Positions 5,650-11,914 of a stretch of DNA of 12,842 nt are shown in pieces. The notes under the pieces are model-generated. The model did not search any database. It was not told the origin of the DNA and was given only the letters and a program-made list of their open reading frames with translations. Made by a program: the position numbers and the translations under genes. The DNA comes from Candidatus Fermentibacterota bacterium (GTDB lineage: Bacteria > Fermentibacterota > Fermentibacteria > Fermentibacterales > Fermentibacteraceae), in contig JAKLEF010000024.1 in NCBI GenBank assembly GCA_022703195.1, positions 1 to 12,842 of the forward strand, read 5' to 3'. Within the stretch, counting starts at the first letter, position 1. Each line of letters starts with the position of its first letter.

Positions 5650-6416
5650 CAGTAGACCTCCGGACGCCTGTCCGACAGGCAGTCGATCTTCTGCCGCACC
5701 CGCGGCACCTCTTCCGGATCGATATCGAAGTCGCGCACGCCCGGCGCGACGTCCCTCCACTGCAACAGCGCCCCCGAAGGAGAGGAGACGGCCCCGCCGC
5801 CGCCGAACCTCACGCCGAGATGCTCCCCTCCGGGATTGCATCCTGCAGTGAAGATCTGGGCTTCGGCCGACCTGGCCCGCAGGAGGCACCTGAAGAGCTC
5901 CATCCTGGGCTCGGGCCACTCGGCGGGGACGAAGAGCATGCGTCCCCCCGCCAGGGCGAGGCGGCGGGAGAGCTCGGGAAACCGAAGATCGTAGCAGACC
6001 ACCGCGCCCGCCTCCATCCAGGGAGTCACGAACGTGCCGGACAGCGAGCCCGGCGTGAAGACGGAGTCCTCGCCCATGAGCCTGAAGAGGTGGGCCTTCT
6101 CGGTGCAGTGCACGACGGCGCCCTCACCTGAGACGACATGGAGCCGGTTCACGATGCCGCGGGGAGTGGAGACGGGAAGGGTTCCAGCCACGGCCCACAC
6201 TCCCTCGCGCTCGCAGAATGCCCTTACAAGCGGCAGGGGATCGGCATCTCCGTCCAGCGCCAGCCCGGGCAGCCTGTCGAGGACGTAGCCCGTGGTGAAG
6301 AGCTCGGGGAGCATGAACAGGTCGGGCAGGGGCCTGATCGAGGCGGCCTCGACGGCCTGCTCCTCAGCCTCCGGGGGCGTGCCGGCGATGTTCTGCTCCA
6401 GGAGGCGGAGTATCAT
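5649..6416 (-). CDS. Carbon-nitrogen hydrolase, probable omega-amidase (Nit2/YafV group)
   Basis: A 255-residue nitrilase-superfamily enzyme with the full Glu-Lys-Cys triad: E38 in LPELF, K107 in CTEKAHLF and C141 in VVCYDLRFPE. The short length, 'MLPELFTTGY' and 'KAHLFRLMGEDSVFTPG' fit the omega-amidase branch, which hydrolyses alpha-ketoglutaramate or alpha-ketosuccinamate to 2-oxoacids plus ammonia in the cytoplasm. The start ATG (6414-6416) has a GGGAAGG site just upstream. The 82 further in-frame codons (to 6662) would run into the divergent aminotransferase gene and are not nitrilase-like. It leads a coupled group: its stop overlaps the protease start. A divergent aminotransferase begins 107 bases away, and transaminase plus omega-amidase is a known metabolic pair. 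Close alternatives are other small nitrilase-branch amidases, since substrate cannot be read from sequence. Confidence 0.85.
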   Translation of the reverse strand: MILRLLEQNIAGTPPEAEEQAVEAASIRPLPDLFMLPELFTTGYVLDRLPGLALDGDADPLPLVRAFCEREGVWAVAGTLPVSTPRGIVNRLHVVSGEGAVVHCTEKAHLFRLMGEDSVFTPGSLSGTFVTPWMEAGAVVCYDLRFPELSRRLALAGGRMLFVPAEWPEPRMELFRCLLRARSAEAQIFTAGCNPGGEHLGVRFGGGGAVSSPSGALLQWRDVAPGVRDFDIDPEEVPRVRQKIDCLSDRRPEVY

Positions 6417-6453
6417 GCCTTCCCTATTGCCTTTCCGGGTTGGAGCGGATAGC

Positions 6454-6482
6454 TTTCCACGGCAGTCTCGCGTCAATATACG
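6454..6482 (+). promoter_or_regulatory. Candidate promoter of the aminotransferase operon
   Basis: TTTCCA (6454-6459), a 17-base spacer and TATACG (6477-6482) give 4/6 matches in each box. Transcription would start near 6489, placing the AAGGAG site and TTG start downstream in a short leader. The divergent amidase gene has a TTGACG at the same place on the other strand (plus 6471-6476), but no good -10 follows it. Confidence 0.4.
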
Positions 6483-6522
6483 AGGATACCGCCGCATGCG
6501 GACAATCCGGAAGGAGAGAGAA

Positions 6523-7734
6523 TTGGCCTCCCCCGCAGTGAGCAGCCGTGCAAGGCTCATCCAGGCATCGCCCATCCGCAAGCTCACCCCCCTGGCCGAT
6601 GCCGCGAAGAAGCGCGGAATCGAGGTCTTCCACCTCAACATCGGCCAGCCCGACATACCCACGCCCTCCGACTACTGGGATGCGATGAGCCGGAGGACCC
6701 CCCAGGTGCTGGCCTACGGCCCGAGCGTGGGCATACCCGAACTCAGGCAGGGCATCTGCTCCTACTACAGGCGCGCCGGCATAGACGTGCAGCCCGCGAA
6801 CGTCATGGTGACATCCGGCGGCTCGGAGGCCGTGATCTTCGCCATGATGGCGGTGTGCGACGACGGCGGCGAAGTGGTGTGCTTCGAGCCCTTCTACACG
6901 AACTACAACGGGTTCGCAACGATGGCCGGGGTCAAGCTCGTACCCGTGAGCTCGAGGGTCGAGGACGGATTCCACCTCCCTCCCGACGAGGCGATCGAGA
7001 AGGTCATCAACGACAGGACCCGCGCTATCCTGATCTGCAACCCCAACAACCCGACCGGGACGGTGCTGACCGCCGGGGAGCTCGACCGCCTTGCCGGGAT
7101 CTGCACCAGGCGCAACCTGTTCCTCCTGGCGGACGAGGTCTACCGCGACTTCACGTTCGACGGCCGCGTCCACAAGTCCACGCTCGAGCTCGCGGGCATG
7201 GAGGACAGGGTCATCGTGATGGACTCCATCTCGAAGCGCTTCAGCTCCTGCGGCGCAAGGCTGGGGAACATCGTGTGCAGGAACGCGGAGGCCATGGACG
7301 GGATGGGCAGGTTCGGGCAGGCCAGGCTCTGCCCCCCCACGCTGGCGCAGTACGGCGCGGCCTACATGTACGAGAACCTGCACGAGGAATACTTCGCCGA
7401 CGTTGCGAGAACCTATCAGAACAGGCGCGACGTGCTTGTCTCTGAGCTCGAGGGGGTCGAGGGAGTGTTCTTCCTCAAGCCCGAGGGCGCCTTCTACGCC
7501 ACCATCAGGATCCCTGTGGACGATTCCGACAGGTTCGCCGCCTGGATGCTCGACGAGTTCAGCTTCGACAGGATGACCACGATGGTCGCCCCCGCCGCGG
7601 GCTTCTACGCCACCCCCGGGCTCGGCACCGACGAGATCCGCATCGCCTACGTCCTCAAGGAGGACAACATGAGGACTGCGCTTGCCGTGCTGCGCGAGGG
7701 CCTGAAGGCATACCCCGGCAGGAAGGTGCGATGA
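6523..7734 (+). CDS. Class I/II PLP-dependent aminotransferase
   Basis: A fold-type I aminotransferase, 403 residues from the chosen start. Key positions can be read: 'SPIRKLTPLADAAKKRGIEVFHLNIGQPDIPTP' at 16-48, 'TSGGSEA' at 97-103, NPNNPTG at 173-179 with the cofactor-contacting Asn, D204 in ADEVY, the Schiff-base lysine K238 in SISKRFSSCGARLG with R246 binding the phosphate, and R373 in EIRIAY binding the substrate carboxylate. It moves amino groups between amino acids and 2-oxoacids in the cytosol; the exact donor is unresolved. I prefer TTG 6523 because an AAGGAG (6511-6516) sits six bases upstream and the predicted transcript starts near 6489. The in-frame ATG at 6496 would give 412 residues with only a weak, more distant site. 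Its stop overlaps the glutaredoxin start (ATGA). A functional link to the divergent omega-amidase is likely but inferred. Confidence 0.92.
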   Translation: MASPAVSSRARLIQASPIRKLTPLADAAKKRGIEVFHLNIGQPDIPTPSDYWDAMSRRTPQVLAYGPSVGIPELRQGICSYYRRAGIDVQPANVMVTSGGSEAVIFAMMAVCDDGGEVVCFEPFYTNYNGFATMAGVKLVPVSSRVEDGFHLPPDEAIEKVINDRTRAILICNPNNPTGTVLTAGELDRLAGICTRRNLFLLADEVYRDFTFDGRVHKSTLELAGMEDRVIVMDSISKRFSSCGARLGNIVCRNAEAMDGMGRFGQARLCPPTLAQYGAAYMYENLHEEYFADVARTYQNRRDVLVSELEGVEGVFFLKPEGAFYATIRIPVDDSDRFAAWMLDEFSFDRMTTMVAPAAGFYATPGLGTDEIRIAYVLKEDNMRTALAVLREGLKAYPGRKVR

Positions 7735-8015
7735 GCGCCTTCCCGGCCAGGGTAGAAGGGCGCGATGCGGGCGATGTCCTGCTGTACGCCCTGAGCACGT
7801 GCGTATGGTGCCGCAGGGCTCGCCAGTACCTGGATTCGCTGGGCGTCGCGTACTCCTACATCTACGTCGACCTTCTCGAACCGGCGGAAATGGACGGGGC
7901 GGTCGAGGCGATGGCGGCGTTCAACCCGCGCAGGTCGTTCCCTACGATCGTCATCGGAGGAGCCAGGGTCATCACGGGCTTCGACGAGAAGGCCCTGAGA
8001 GAGGCCCTGGGCTGA
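7731..8015 (+). CDS. Glutaredoxin-like protein
   Basis: A 94-residue thioredoxin-fold protein. It has the redox pair C24-V-W-C27 in 'LYALSTCVWCRRARQYLDSLGV', the cis-proline P71 in 'RSFPTIVIGG', and the helix-capping 'ITGFDEKALREAL', as in glutaredoxins and NrdH-like redoxins. It carries electrons to protein disulfides or ribonucleotide-reductase-type targets. The CVWC active site differs from the classical CPYC. The ATG start overlaps the aminotransferase stop by 4 bases. It is followed, with a one-base gap, by an FTR-type reductase, which is the natural candidate to reduce it in place of glutathione or an NADPH reductase. Confidence 0.92.
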   Translation: MSAFPARVEGRDAGDVLLYALSTCVWCRRARQYLDSLGVAYSYIYVDLLEPAEMDGAVEAMAAFNPRRSFPTIVIGGARVITGFDEKALREALG

Positions 8016-8016
8016 C

Positions 8017-8505
8017 ATGGAGCCGGAGGCGCTGCTCTCGAAGCTGACGAACGAGGCGGAGGCATCCGGGTACTCAATCAACCCCGACCGTGCCTTCGCC
8101 CTCGAACTCGCGCAGGGGCTCGCGCTCAACACCGGAAGGTACGGATACCCGGCCTGCCCGTGCAGGCTGGCATCCGGCGATGCGAAGGCCGACCGGGACA
8201 TCGTATGCCCCTGCGACTACAGGGATGCCGATCTGGACGAGTTCGGAAGCTGCTACTGCGCTTTGTACGTCAGTGCGGAGATCGCCCGGGGAGAAGGGAA
8301 CGCCGCCCCGGTGCCGGAGAGGAGACCCGCCGGAGGTCCCTCCGCCGTGAGGGACACTATTCCTGACTCAGGTCTTCCGTATCCGGTCTGGCGGTGTCGC
8401 GTGTGTGGCTATCTATGTGCAAGGGATAATCCTCCCGGCATATGCCCGGTGTGCAAGGCAAGCAGGGACAGGTTCGAGATATTCATCGGGCGTCCTAGTG
8501 GGTGA
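8017..8505 (+). CDS. Ferredoxin:thioredoxin reductase catalytic chain fused to a rubredoxin-like domain
   Basis: A 162-residue two-domain redox protein. Residues about 1-95 are the FTR beta (catalytic) domain with all the expected cysteines: C47-P-C49, C64-P-C66 and C79-Y-C81 in 'FGSCYCALYV', which hold the [4Fe-4S] cluster and the adjacent redox disulfide. A linker rich in Pro/Gly/Arg (about 92-122) leads to a rubredoxin-like module, 'VWRCRVCGYLCARDNPPGICPVCKASRDRFEIF' split around C127-x2-C130 and C143-x2-C146, which would bind one iron. The FTR alpha subunit of photosynthetic organisms is not in the window. The likely path is an external donor to rubredoxin, to the FTR cluster, to the disulfide of the preceding glutaredoxin. 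Similar fused forms occur in anaerobes such as methanogens as ferredoxin:disulfide reductases. Its end overlaps the convergent NusG_II gene by 11 bases. Confidence 0.9.
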   Translation: MEPEALLSKLTNEAEASGYSINPDRAFALELAQGLALNTGRYGYPACPCRLASGDAKADRDIVCPCDYRDADLDEFGSCYCALYVSAEIARGEGNAAPVPERRPAGGPSAVRDTIPDSGLPYPVWRCRVCGYLCARDNPPGICPVCKASRDRFEIFIGRPSG

Positions 8506-8875
8506 CGGCGTCGGGAGCCTCTCCGGAGCCCCCCTCGACGCATATCCAGACCTCCGACGGCATGCAGGCCGTGCACTCTCCTGCCTCCGTCACCCATCCC
8601 GCATCCACGCACTGCCTCCCCGGGCACGGTGACGACACGATCCTCGCCCGCCCCCCGGAGATCTCGACCGCCAGGGGGCCGAGCCTCCCCTCCACGGTGA
8701 ACGAGGTGTCCCTGCCCAGGTCGAACGACGACTCTCCACAGGGCGAGTGGACCATCAGCCTCGAGGCGCCACCGGCGCCGCCGCCAGTCAGCGCGACCGT
8801 CAGTGCAGCGAGGAAGGCGTAGAGGACCAGATCGGCGGGGCGGAAGAGCGGCCATTCACGTGACGATGCCGACAT
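8495..8875 (-). CDS. NusG domain II membrane-anchored protein
   Basis: A 126-residue protein from ATG 8873-8875. One membrane helix spans about residues 13-32 (LVLYAFLAALTVAL). The outer part matches NusG domain II proteins (not the transcription factor): 'GRLGPLAVEISGGRARIVSSPCPGRQCVDAGW...ACMPSEVWICVEG'. The SPCPGRQC and AC elements are conserved in that family. These proteins are often found beside ApbE and Rnf/flavoprotein genes and are assumed to act outside the membrane; the biochemical role is unknown. It starts 20 bases inside the end of the radical SAM gene. A GTG at 8882-8884 three codons earlier is an alternative, since neither start has a good ribosome site. Its stop lies inside the convergent FTR gene. 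Confidence 0.85.
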   Translation of the reverse strand: MSASSREWPLFRPADLVLYAFLAALTVALTGGGAGGASRLMVHSPCGESSFDLGRDTSFTVEGRLGPLAVEISGGRARIVSSPCPGRQCVDAGWVTEAGECTACMPSEVWICVEGGSGEAPDAVTH

Positions 8876-9839
8876 CCCTGCCACATTTCATACAGCGCCC
8901 CGATGACAATGCTGCGATTCTAACGGAATAACCCGATCTTTCTATCAATACTGTCCCACACTCAGGGCAGAGGGTGTCGCATTCCCCGCCCAGGTTGCCG
9001 GGATACACGAAATCTAGCCGCTTCGAGAACGCCTCCACCGCCCTGCGTATCGTGTCCGGAGGGGTCGGCGGCCTGTCCATCCTGTAGCGCGGGAAGTACC
9101 GCGATATGTGAAGCGGCGTGGCGCGGCCGGCATGGTCGGAGAGCCAGGAGGCCATTCCTGGCCAGTCGGCCGGATCGTCGTTCTCGCCCGGGATGAGCAG
9201 GAACGTCACCTCGAGATGCCTGCCCGACCCCGCGATCCTCTCGATCGAGCGCAGGACGGGTTCCCGCGAGCCGCCGCACAGGCTCCGGTAGAAGCTGTCG
9301 CGCCAGCCCTTGAGGTCGACGTTCCACGCGTCGGTGACTTCGAGGAGCTCGTCCAGAGGGCCCGGCTCGACGTACCCGTTCGAGACCATCACGATGAACC
9401 CGCCGGCGCGCCGCACGAGCGGGGCGGTCTCGACGATGTACTCGAGCCACACGACGGGTTCGGTGTATGTGAAGGCGAGGCCCGAGCTGCCGCCAGAGAC
9501 CGCCGCGGAGGCCAGGTCGGCCGGGGCGACGAGCCTGGTGGGGCTCTCCTGCTGGGAGATCTCCCAGTTCTGGCAGAAGCTGCACGACAGGTTGCATCCC
9601 GCAGGACCCGTCGACAGGACCATCGTCCCGGGATGGAAGTGATACAGGGGCTTCTTCTCGATGGGATCGGCAGAGATGCCGACGCACCGACCCCATCCCG
9701 GGAGGGAGGGCGATCCAGCCGAGAGGCCCCTGACCCTGCACCTGCCGAGAGGCTCGCCCGCGGTCCAGAGGCAGCGCCTCGGGCAGAGGAGGCAGCGCCA
9801 CGCGCCTCCGTTCCCGTCCGCGTCCCCGGCCCGGGTCAC
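8856..9839 (-). CDS. AmrS-type radical SAM enzyme (AmmeMemoRadiSam family)
   Basis: A 327-residue radical SAM protein with the AmrS layout. An N-terminal cysteine cluster C16-x2-C19-x3-C23...C34 comes first, then 'DPIEKKPLYHFHPGT' at about 58-72. The radical SAM motif C82-x3-C86-x2-C89 in 'GCNLSCSFCQNWEISQ' follows. A C-terminal CxxC pair (C291/C294 and C316/C319) closes it, probably binding a second metal centre. Such enzymes resemble PflA-type activases and are usually encoded near AMMECR1 and Memo proteins; neither is in this window. The chemistry it performs is therefore unresolved. The GTG start (9837-9839) comes 10 bases after the ApbE stop and just ahead of the first Cys cluster, as in relatives. 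It overlaps the NusG_II gene by 20 bases. Confidence 0.9.
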   Translation of the reverse strand: MTRAGDADGNGGAWRCLLCPRRCLWTAGEPLGRCRVRGLSAGSPSLPGWGRCVGISADPIEKKPLYHFHPGTMVLSTGPAGCNLSCSFCQNWEISQQESPTRLVAPADLASAAVSGGSSGLAFTYTEPVVWLEYIVETAPLVRRAGGFIVMVSNGYVEPGPLDELLEVTDAWNVDLKGWRDSFYRSLCGGSREPVLRSIERIAGSGRHLEVTFLLIPGENDDPADWPGMASWLSDHAGRATPLHISRYFPRYRMDRPPTPPDTIRRAVEAFSKRLDFVYPGNLGGECDTLCPECGTVLIERSGYSVRIAALSSGRCMKCGRDVGIVT

Positions 9840-9849
9840 CCAGCGCGGA

Positions 9850-10833
9850 TCAGTCGAGGATGCCGTAGCGGGTCTCCCCGAGGCCTCCGCCGGGCAGCTC
9901 GGTGAGCACGAGCACTCCGGTAGCCCCGGTCTCGTCGGGCCTCATGGAGGATCCGGCCACCGCCAGCGCGGTCGAGAGGGCATCGGCCATGTCGGCCCTG
10001 TCGTGCATCACCGTGACCGACGCCGGAACGGCCGCCGGCCAGCCTGTCGCCGGGTCGAGGATGTGCGACCAGCGCCTGCCGTCCTCGATGAAGAAGCTCT
10101 CGTAGTCTCCGGAGGTGGAGACGGCTCCCCCGTCAGTCTCGATCACGGTGTAGAAACCGTCGCCGCGGGGATGCCGGACGGCGATGCGCCACGCCCTGCC
10201 GCCGCAGCGTATCTCGCCGCCCATGTCCACGAGAACGGCCCGCGCACCCATGCCGACTGCGAGATCGTAGGCCCTGTCCGCCGCGTATCCTGCTGCTATC
10301 GCACCCATGTCCAGCCCGGAGCCGGGCTCCGCCACCAGCCTGCGGCCGTCTTCTGAGAAGCGGCTCCATCCGCACAGGGCCAGCGCGGAGTCGACCGACG
10401 ACGAATCCGGAACCGCGGGCGAGCCTTCGAACCCCCAGAGTTCGACCAGCGGCCGTATCGTGGGATCGAACCTTCCGCCGGTGGATGCCGTCAGCTCGCG
10501 GGAGAGCGCTGTCAGCCTGGCGAGGTCGGGCGACGGGATGCACGATCCCGTGGCGTCGAGGCGCCCGAGGGAGCCCGTGCCTTCAGGGTCGAGATCGCGG
10601 TCGAGAGACGCGACGAGAGCGGTCATGCAGTCGGCTATGGAGTCGGCCGAGGCTTCGTCGGCCACCACGATCAGGCCGGCGATGGTGCCCATGGCAGGGA
10701 AGGACCGCCTGACCTCGACTTCCGATCCTCTCCCGGAGAGTATCCTGTACCCGGCCGCAAGGACGAGCGACAGGACGAGGACCGCGGGGAGAAGGCGGCG
10801 CGGACGGACTCTGCTAGCGCATCCCTCCGCCAT
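9850..10833 (-). CDS. apbE: FAD:protein FMN transferase (ApbE)
   Basis: A 327-residue ApbE-family enzyme that takes FAD and covalently attaches FMN to Thr/Ser of target proteins such as Rnf/Nqr subunits outside the membrane. Visible: a membrane anchor or signal at about residues 13-31, 'FPAMGT' at 45-50, 'RFDPTIRPLVELWGF' at 121-135, 'LDMGAIAAGYAADRAYD' at 174-190, 'VDMGGEI' at 202-208, 'SHILDPATGWPA' at 256-267 and the metal-binding 'ADALSTAL' at 283-290. In many homologues the fourth motif reads AKGY; here it is AAGY, so the FAD-contacting Lys is an Ala. The start ATG has GAGGG six bases upstream and sits 20 bases inside the previous gene. It shares an unbroken run with AmrS and the NusG_II gene. 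The receiver of its flavin is not in the window. Confidence 0.93.
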   Translation of the reverse strand: MAEGCASRVRPRRLLPAVLVLSLVLAAGYRILSGRGSEVEVRRSFPAMGTIAGLIVVADEASADSIADCMTALVASLDRDLDPEGTGSLGRLDATGSCIPSPDLARLTALSRELTASTGGRFDPTIRPLVELWGFEGSPAVPDSSSVDSALALCGWSRFSEDGRRLVAEPGSGLDMGAIAAGYAADRAYDLAVGMGARAVLVDMGGEIRCGGRAWRIAVRHPRGDGFYTVIETDGGAVSTSGDYESFFIEDGRRWSHILDPATGWPAAVPASVTVMHDRADMADALSTALAVAGSSMRPDETGATGVLVLTELPGGGLGETRYGILD

Positions 10834-11119
10834 CGAGGGCCCTCATCTCGTCCGTGTGGTACTTGCAGAGATCGGAGCCGGGAATAGCCGGCCGGCCGCA
10901 GGTGCGGCACTTGCGGAGGTCGCTCTTCCTGACGGGCCTGTGGACCGGAGCGGATCCGGGGAAGACGATGGCCAGCAGGTGGAGGAACACGCCGAGCCCG
11001 GCCATGAACAGCGAATACCCCCCCACCTTCCAGATCGTCCCGTTCGCCGGGCCGGTGAAGAAGGCCGCCGTCCAGGAGACGAGGGCCAGGAAGAACATGA
11101 TGTTGGCGAAGCCTCTCAT
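10814..11119 (-). CDS. Small two-helix membrane protein with CxxC...CxxH tail
   Basis: A 101-residue protein I do not recognise. It has two membrane helices (about 4-22 and 32-53) in the first half. A cytosolic-looking basic stretch, 'HRPVRKSDLRK', comes next. A short motif follows with C71-x2-C74, C85 and H88 (CRTCGRPAIPGSDLCKYHTDE), which looks like a minimal zinc site similar to zinc ribbons at the ends of small membrane proteins. It ends MRALDGGGMR. The start ATG has a GGGAGG site at 7 bases. It begins 12 bases after the secreted protein's stop and overlaps the ApbE start by 20 bases. Possible roles are an adaptor or sensor for the surrounding envelope enzymes, but nothing in the sequence proves a function. 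Confidence 0.75.
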   Translation of the reverse strand: MRGFANIMFFLALVSWTAAFFTGPANGTIWKVGGYSLFMAGLGVFLHLLAIVFPGSAPVHRPVRKSDLRKCRTCGRPAIPGSDLCKYHTDEMRALDGGGMR

Positions 11120-11131
11120 ATCCGCGCCTCC

Positions 11132-11914
11132 CTACAGAAGATCGAAGAAGCTGATGAGGTGATTGGTTCCCAGCACCGCCAGCCCCTCCTCCTCGTAGTC
11201 GGAAAGGTACAGCCCGACGGCGCCTGCCTCGACGAGAAGGTTGACCCAGCCGATGCCCTCGCCCGACGAGATCTGGCCCCATCCCGGGAGGATCAGCGAC
11301 TTCCACGCCTGGCCGCCGCGCTCGACCGGCTCCTCGACGGCTTCGGTCACCGTACGGGATTCGGACAGCTGGAACGCGAGAGGCGGGCGGAACTCGAGGG
11401 GCGTGGAGGCGGTGCCGACCTCGAGCATCGACACATCGGCCATGGACCAGAACTGCTCCCTGTCCACGAGGCCCCTGCGCAGGCTGTCGGCGAGGCCGAG
11501 CGGGAACGAGAGCGAGACCCAGCTCATGTCGTCGTACGAGACGAGATCGAGCCTTACGTGGGTGATGCCGGTCGACGGGAACTCGGCGTCCTTCGCGAGG
11601 ATGACGTCGAGCACCCTGTCGAAGGGTGCCGAGAGCAGATCGATGTCGAACAGGCTCTGGCCCTGGAAGGTCATGCCCGAGGAGCCCACGGTGTCGACGC
11701 AGAGGGAGAGCCCTGTCCCGCGAAGGTCGAGGCCCGCGCGGGTGGATATCTCAAGCGTGTTGCACCCCGGGGCCGGCGTGCCGGCCGAGATGTCTATCCT
11801 CATCACGCTGACGAAGGGATCGCCCTCGATGAGGGATTCGACGACGCCGAACTCGAACTGTGTCTGAGCGAAGGCGGGAACCGCCGCCAGCGCCGCGAGG
11901 ATGAGGTATCTCAA
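11132..11914 (-). CDS. Secreted protein of unknown function with C-terminal PGWGQ membrane region
   Basis: A 260-residue exported protein. Residues 1-16 are a signal peptide (MRYLILAALAAVPAFA, likely cut before Q17). Residues about 17-200 are mainly strand-like with alternating hydrophobic positions, without a recognisable domain; the protein has two close cysteines (C51, C72). From about 202 it changes to 'AWKSLILPGWGQISSGEGIGWVNLLVEAGAVGLYLSDY', a hydrophobic hairpin. The PGWGQ signature recurs in several small bacterial inner-membrane families such as DUF5683. It ends SFFDLL. I start it at TTG 11912-11914, which overlaps the dipeptidase stop as TTGA and directly precedes the signal peptide. 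The longer in-frame extension (to 12025) lies wholly inside the dipeptidase gene and adds only out-of-frame sequence. No function is claimed. Confidence 0.78.
   Translation of the reverse strand: MRYLILAALAAVPAFAQTQFEFGVVESLIEGDPFVSVMRIDISAGTPAPGCNTLEISTRAGLDLRGTGLSLCVDTVGSSGMTFQGQSLFDIDLLSAPFDRVLDVILAKDAEFPSTGITHVRLDLVSYDDMSWVSLSFPLGLADSLRRGLVDREQFWSMADVSMLEVGTASTPLEFRPPLAFQLSESRTVTEAVEEPVERGGQAWKSLILPGWGQISSGEGIGWVNLLVEAGAVGLYLSDYEEEGLAVLGTNHLISFFDLL

Noticed and set aside
5256..6131. 291-residue + strand frame
   Set aside because: It spans the junction of two coupled minus-strand genes; its Arg/Pro-rich content is a composition shadow.
6448..6476. Promoter for the omega-amidase on the minus strand
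   Set aside because: TTGACG is a good -35, but at 16-18 bases spacing the -10 candidates match TATAAT in only 2-3 positions; too weak to list as a feature.
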